From positions 2,108,001-2,172,000 of the forward strand of contig NZ_CP017057.1 in the NCBI RefSeq assembly GCF_001719165.1: a DNA stretch of 64,000 nt, in the 5' to 3' direction. The notes under the pieces are model-generated. The model was not told where the DNA came from, ran no database searches, and was given only the letters and a program-made list of their open reading frames with translations. The translations under genes and the position numbers were made by a program. This document shows positions 60,315 through 64,000 of this stretch, one piece after another (within the stretch, counting starts at the first letter, position 1; the number at the start of each line of letters is the position of its first letter). This DNA comes from Erythrobacter litoralis. Its GTDB lineage: Bacteria > Pseudomonadota > Alphaproteobacteria > Sphingomonadales > Sphingomonadaceae.

Positions 60315-61742
60315 TTACTGATCCATGATAGGCGGCGCGGACGGGACGGTGCCGCCGGTCAGGATCGCGCGCGGCTCGTTGGCGAGAAGTCCGACCACGC
60401 TGGTCCAGACCGCGACATTCTGACGCAATTGCACCGGATCGATCTTGTCGAGCGTATCATCGGGCGTGTGGTGAAGATCGAAATAGCGCATCCCGTCCTG
60501 CTGCAGGTCGATGAGCGCACCTTGCTGGTCGCGCACGATGTTGAGATCGGCGCCGCCGGTCGCGACCACGGTCGAATCCGCTACGCCGAACCGCGCAACG
60601 GCTTTCGCCAACCGGGCGTGCAGTTCAGGGTTGCTGTCACGAAAATTGCTTTCGAGCCGCCAGATCCGGTCGGCGCCGAAATCGCTTTCAAGCCCGACCG
60701 CAATGGGTTCGTCGATATGCGCGTCGCTATAGGCCTTCGAGCCCCACAGGCCCGTCTCCTCGGCCCCTGCCATCAGCACGCGAATGGTGCGCAGGGGTGT
60801 GCCGGTGCGCTGGACATGGAACGCGGCCGCCGCGATGATCCCGCAGCCCGCTGCATCGTCGAATGCGCCAGGCGAATTCCACCAGCTATCGATATGGCAG
60901 GCCAGCAGGACCGGCGGGAGCTCGGGATTGCGCCCGGTGATCTCGGCCACGACATTGCCGCTCATCGTCTCGCCGAGCGCTTTCGGATTGAGTTCCAGCC
61001 CGAGGCGGATCTGCCGGCCATCTGCGCGGGCGAACATCCGCTCGACATTCTCGGCATCGGGAATCGACATGGCCGCCGCCGGGATAGGCTCCACGCCTTC
61101 GGGGAAGGTCGTCCCGCCGGTGTGGGGGTTGCGGTGATAATCCGTGCCGACCGACTTGATCACGGTGGCGATTGCGCCCTTCTGGGCGGCGATCCCCGCC
61201 CCGACCCATCGCGCCGGCCCGGCGAAACCGTAATGAGAGCCGTCCTGCGCAGGCTTCATCGCATGGCTGATATAGGCGATCTTGCCGGTGAGGCTGCCGA
61301 CAGGCGCTGCGCGCAGTTCATGGACATTGCGGAAGAACACCAGTTCGCCTTCGATACCGCCTTCGGGCGTCGCCGCGCTGTTGCCGAGCGGCAGAACGAC
61401 GAGATCCTGTGCGAACGGTTCTGTGATGCGGGCGCGGGCGATGTCGCCGGGCACCCATGTGTCCATCGCAAAAGGCTCGGTGCGCACATTCTCGAAGCCG
61501 TGCTGGCGCAACCAGTTCATGGCCCACTCGCGCCCTCGCGCCTCGGCTTCGGTCCCGGCCTGTCGCGGGCCGACCTCTGTCGTTAGACCCTCTACGAATT
61601 CCCACGCAAAGCGATCGCCTTCGAGCACGCGGTCGGCCTGTTCCTCCACGCTAGGCTGGGGCGGCGGAAGTGCGGCGAGACTGCCTGCTGCAACAATGGC
61701 AATGCAAGGGGCGGCGAAGAGCGGAAGCAATGTCTTGTTCAT
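60315..61742 (-). CDS. M28-family zinc metallopeptidase (exported)
   Basis: A 475-residue aminopeptidase-like protein. An N-terminal signal (MNKTLLPLFAAPCIAIVAAG) targets it to the periplasm. Zinc ligands and catalytic residues fit family M28: LLACHIDSW (His), GAFDDAAGCG (Asp), AGAEETGLWGS (Glu-Glu), LESDFGAD (Asp) and HHTPDDTLDKID (His). A PA insert domain lies between about residues 120 and 240. It probably removes N-terminal residues from peptides. It lies outside the operator regulon. Confidence 0.88.
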   Translation of the reverse strand: MNKTLLPLFAAPCIAIVAAGSLAALPPPQPSVEEQADRVLEGDRFAWEFVEGLTTEVGPRQAGTEAEARGREWAMNWLRQHGFENVRTEPFAMDTWVPGDIARARITEPFAQDLVVLPLGNSAATPEGGIEGELVFFRNVHELRAAPVGSLTGKIAYISHAMKPAQDGSHYGFAGPARWVGAGIAAQKGAIATVIKSVGTDYHRNPHTGGTTFPEGVEPIPAAAMSIPDAENVERMFARADGRQIRLGLELNPKALGETMSGNVVAEITGRNPELPPVLLACHIDSWWNSPGAFDDAAGCGIIAAAAFHVQRTGTPLRTIRVLMAGAEETGLWGSKAYSDAHIDEPIAVGLESDFGADRIWRLESNFRDSNPELHARLAKAVARFGVADSTVVATGGADLNIVRDQQGALIDLQQDGMRYFDLHHTPDDTLDKIDPVQLRQNVAVWTSVVGLLANEPRAILTGGTVPSAPPIMDQ

Positions 61743-61861
61743 GGCGCAAGGCTGCTACGGGGAGGTGCGCGACCTGTCCAGCGCCACTTGCCCGATCCGG
61801 CCGCTCCGCCTATCTCACGAGCAACTTTCCCAATCCGACCAGATCCGAAGGACCTAACCCG

Positions 61862-63535
61862 ATGGCCGCGCAATATGCCTTCGTCATGAAGAACATGACC
61901 AAGACCTTCCCCGGCGCCCCCAAGCCGGTGCTCTCGAACATCAATCTGCAGTTCTATCAGGGAGCGAAGATCGGCATTGTCGGCCCCAATGGCGCGGGCA
62001 AGTCGACCCTTATGAAGATCATGGCCGGGATCGACACCGATTTCAGCGGCGAAGCGTGGCCGGGTGAGAACATCACGGTCGGCTATCTCCCGCAGGAACC
62101 CGAACTCGATCCGACCAAGACCGTGCTCGAAAATGTCCGCGACGGCGCGCGCGAGACCGCCGAACTGGTCGAGGAATTCAACGCCGTTTCCGCGCAGATG
62201 GCCGAACCCGACGCCGATTTCGACGTGCTCGGCGACAAGATGGCCGAGCTTCAGGCGAAGATCGACGCGGTCGACGGGTGGACGCTTGACAACCAGCTCG
62301 AGATCGCGATGGAGGCGCTGCGCTGCCCGCCCTCCGATGCCAGCGTCGAAAACCTGTCGGGCGGCGAGAAGCGCCGCGTTGCGCTCACCCGCCTGCTGAT
62401 CCAGAAGCCCTCGATCCTGCTGCTGGACGAGCCGACCAACCACCTCGATGCCGAAAGCGTCGAATGGCTCGAAAACCATCTGAAAGAATATGCCGGCGCG
62501 GTGCTGATGATCACCCACGACCGCTACTTCCTCGACAATGTGGTGGGCTGGATCCTCGAACTCGACCGCGGGTCCTACTACCCCTACGAAGGCAATTATT
62601 CGACCTATCTCGAAAAGAAGGCGAAGCGCCTCGAACAGGAAAGCCGCGAGGAATCGGGCCGCCAGAAGCAGCTCAGCCGCGAGCTCGAATGGATCCGCCA
62701 GACGCCGAGCGCGCGCCAGACCAAGTCCAAGGCCCGCATCCGCAAGTTCGAGGAGCTCCAGAACTCGCAGGACGGGCGCAAGCCGGGCAAGGCGCAGATC
62801 GTCATCCAGGTCCCCGAACGGCTCGGCGGCAAGGTGATCGAGGCGCACAACATCTCCAAGGCCTATGGCGACAAGCTGCTCTTCGAAAACCTGTCCTTCA
62901 TGCTGCCGCCGGGCGGCATCGTCGGCGTGATCGGGCCCAATGGGGCGGGCAAATCGACCCTGTTCCGCATCATCACGGGACAGGAAAAGCCCGACAGCGG
63001 CACGATCGAGATCGGCGACACGGTGCGCCTCGGCTATGTCGACCAGAGCCGCGACGACCTCAATCCCAAGAACAACGTCTGGGAGGAGATCTCCGATGGG
63101 CTCGACTACATGAAGGTGAACGGCCACGACGTCTCCACGCGGGCTTACGTGGGCGCGTTCAATTTCAAGGGGCAGGACCAGCAGAAGAACGTCGGCAAGC
63201 TGTCCGGGGGCGAGCGCAACCGCGTCCACATGGCCAAGATGCTGAAACAGGGTGGCAACGTGCTGCTGCTGGACGAGCCGACCAACGATCTCGACGTCGA
63301 GACGTTGGGCGCGCTCGAAGAGGCTATCGAGAACTTCGCGGGCTGCGCCGTGGTGATCAGCCACGACCGCTTCTTCCTCGACCGCCTCGCGACCCACATT
63401 CTCGCCTTTGAGGGCAACAGCCACGTCGAATGGTTCGAAGGGAATTTCGAGGCCTATGAAGAGGACAAGCGACGTCGTCTGGGCGATGCGGCGGATCGGC
63501 CGACGCGGCTCGCGTACAAGAAGCTGACGCGGTGA
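61862..63535 (+). CDS. ettA: Energy-dependent translational throttle protein EttA (ABC-F)
   Basis: A 557-residue ABC-F ATPase with two nucleotide-binding domains. Walker A GPNGAGKST appears twice, the signatures are LSGGEKRRVAL and LSGGERNRVHM, and the Walker B motifs LLLDEPTNHLDAESVEWLE and LLLDEPTNDLDVETLG. The P-site tRNA interaction motif follows the first domain (RQTPSARQTKSKARIRKFEEL). EttA binds the ribosomal E site and gates the first elongation step according to ATP/ADP. Length and linker match EttA rather than Uup or antibiotic-resistance types. It is a conserved housekeeping gene. Confidence 0.93.
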   Translation: MAAQYAFVMKNMTKTFPGAPKPVLSNINLQFYQGAKIGIVGPNGAGKSTLMKIMAGIDTDFSGEAWPGENITVGYLPQEPELDPTKTVLENVRDGARETAELVEEFNAVSAQMAEPDADFDVLGDKMAELQAKIDAVDGWTLDNQLEIAMEALRCPPSDASVENLSGGEKRRVALTRLLIQKPSILLLDEPTNHLDAESVEWLENHLKEYAGAVLMITHDRYFLDNVVGWILELDRGSYYPYEGNYSTYLEKKAKRLEQESREESGRQKQLSRELEWIRQTPSARQTKSKARIRKFEELQNSQDGRKPGKAQIVIQVPERLGGKVIEAHNISKAYGDKLLFENLSFMLPPGGIVGVIGPNGAGKSTLFRIITGQEKPDSGTIEIGDTVRLGYVDQSRDDLNPKNNVWEEISDGLDYMKVNGHDVSTRAYVGAFNFKGQDQQKNVGKLSGGERNRVHMAKMLKQGGNVLLLDEPTNDLDVETLGALEEAIENFAGCAVVISHDRFFLDRLATHILAFEGNSHVEWFEGNFEAYEEDKRRRLGDAADRPTRLAYKKLTR

Positions 63536-63545
63536 GACATGGGCT

Positions 63546-63570
63546 GGCGCCCTGACCGGGCGTCGGCTTT
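63546..63570 (+). terminator. Probable terminator after ettA
   Basis: A 7-bp stem GGCGCCC / GGGCGTC (one G-U pair) with loop TGACC, ending in CGGCTTT, about ten bases after the ettA stop. The T-run is short. Confidence 0.4.
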
Positions 63571-63578
63571 CATGCCTG

Positions 63579-63725
63579 TCAGCCGCGCATCTTGCGCAGC
63601 AGCATGGTGTTGATCGTATCGAGGTCGTCTTCGCAGACCACCGGCTCGATCCTCCCGAGAAAGCCGGCGACGGCAGCGGCCTTGTTGAAAAGGAATTCAT
63701 CCTTCTCGCCGCGCAGTACCGTCTG
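63579..63725 (-). pseudogene. C-terminal half of a small gene, separated by an in-frame amber codon
   Basis: Directly after the TAG at 63726-63728 the same frame stays open for 48 more codons, from QTVLRGEKDEF to LLRKMRG and a TGA at 63579. It has no ATG before its last ten residues, and its composition is protein-like (GRIEPVVCEDDLDTIN). It therefore looks like the original C-terminal half of the gene at 63726-63971 cut by a nonsense mutation, or reached by readthrough. Confidence 0.5.
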
Positions 63726-63971
63726 CTAATTGAGCTGCAGGTTCATCTGGATCCAGCCAGCCTTGCATTCGACATACTTCACCGCAAGGAAATAGCTCGC
63801 GTCGTCATCGTCCTTGATGTCGTCGAGCCCGCTTTTCATGCGTTCGGCCTGATCCAGCAGATGGTCGCGAATGGCGGCTTTCTGCGCATCGTCGATCGTG
63901 TCGGTGAAGTGGATGTCTGCGACCAGACGGCCTGCATCGAGGATGGATCTGGCTTGGTCGAGCTTGGACAA
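63726..63971 (-). CDS. Small hypothetical protein (possibly truncated by a nonsense codon)
   Basis: An 81-residue acidic, helical protein starting (TTG at 63971) MSKLDQARSILDAGRLVAD. The TTG start is supported by AGGAGAG eight bases upstream. It contains KDDDDASYFLAVKYVECKAGW and stops at an amber codon after NLQLN. The reading frame continues beyond for 48 codons, so the intact product would be about 130 residues. No family was recognised. Confidence 0.6.
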   Translation of the reverse strand: MSKLDQARSILDAGRLVADIHFTDTIDDAQKAAIRDHLLDQAERMKSGLDDIKDDDDASYFLAVKYVECKAGWIQMNLQLN

Positions 63972-64000
63972 GGGGCCTCTCCTGAAGATATCGCGATCTT

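Noticed and set aside
1..64000. CRISPR array, rRNA or insertion sequences
   Set aside because: No regularly spaced repeats, rRNA segments or transposase genes were seen.

Overview
The window is GC-rich (about 65-68% by eye), densely coded alphaproteobacterial chromosome. TonB-dependent receptors with sphingomonad-type signal peptides, GPH-family symporters, DUF1800/DUF1501 neighbours and many ATGA/GTGA stop-start overlaps suggest Sphingomonadales, probably Erythrobacteraceae. That placement is an inference from gene style, not from a marker gene.

Region 1 (1 to about 7,850) is the right end of an integrated element, read right to left. It holds a tyrosine integrase, a 199-aa protein overlapping it, an AlpA-type regulator, two very small proteins, a primase-polymerase/helicase, an HNH nuclease, small proteins, an HK97-fold major capsid protein, a terminator and a small membrane protein cut by the window edge. 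It ends at a 3' fragment of tRNA-Pro(TGG), the expected duplicated attachment site. An integrase-AlpA-PrimPol block joined to HNH and capsid genes resembles a capsid-forming phage satellite (cf-PICI-like) or a small prophage. The left part of the element is outside the window.

Region 2 (7,873 to about 54,200) is a large catabolic supercluster of about 37 genes. It contains two TonB receptors, three inner-membrane MFS/GPH carriers, three aldehyde dehydrogenases, three single-component FAD monooxygenases, three other flavoproteins (fumarate-reductase-like, VAO-type, GMC), an acyl-CoA synthetase, a Zn alcohol dehydrogenase, methylaspartate ammonia-lyase, an isocitrate-lyase-family enzyme, an ornithine-cyclodeaminase homologue, a cupin, a PhyH dioxygenase, an arylmalonate-decarboxylase/maleate-isomerase relative, a polysaccharide-deacetylase/allantoinase relative, a cytochrome b561-cytochrome c fusion, two secreted beta-lactamase-fold hydrolases, a lipoprotein esterase, a DUF1838 protein and a PAP/fibrillin-like protein. 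It also contains three two-gene units, each a SAM methyltransferase plus a small helical partner. One IclR-family regulator lies inside it. The transcription units are arranged as nine divergent pairs. Each of the nine divergent intergenic regions carries one copy of a 17-bp palindrome of the form TRTCCG-N5-CGRAYA. This is strong sequence evidence for one regulon, with the IclR protein as the obvious candidate regulator. The substrate cannot be named from sequence. The enzymes suggest uptake, hydrolysis, hydroxylation and oxidation of a large, probably aromatic or polyketide-like, nitrogen-containing compound.

Region 3 (54,363 to 64,000) is ordinary chromosome: a membrane protein, a decayed GAF-PAS-GGDEF gene joined to a chemotaxis-receptor tail, a DUF1800/DUF1501 pair, a DUF421 protein, an M28 peptidase, the ABC-F translation factor EttA, and a small gene split by an in-frame amber codon.
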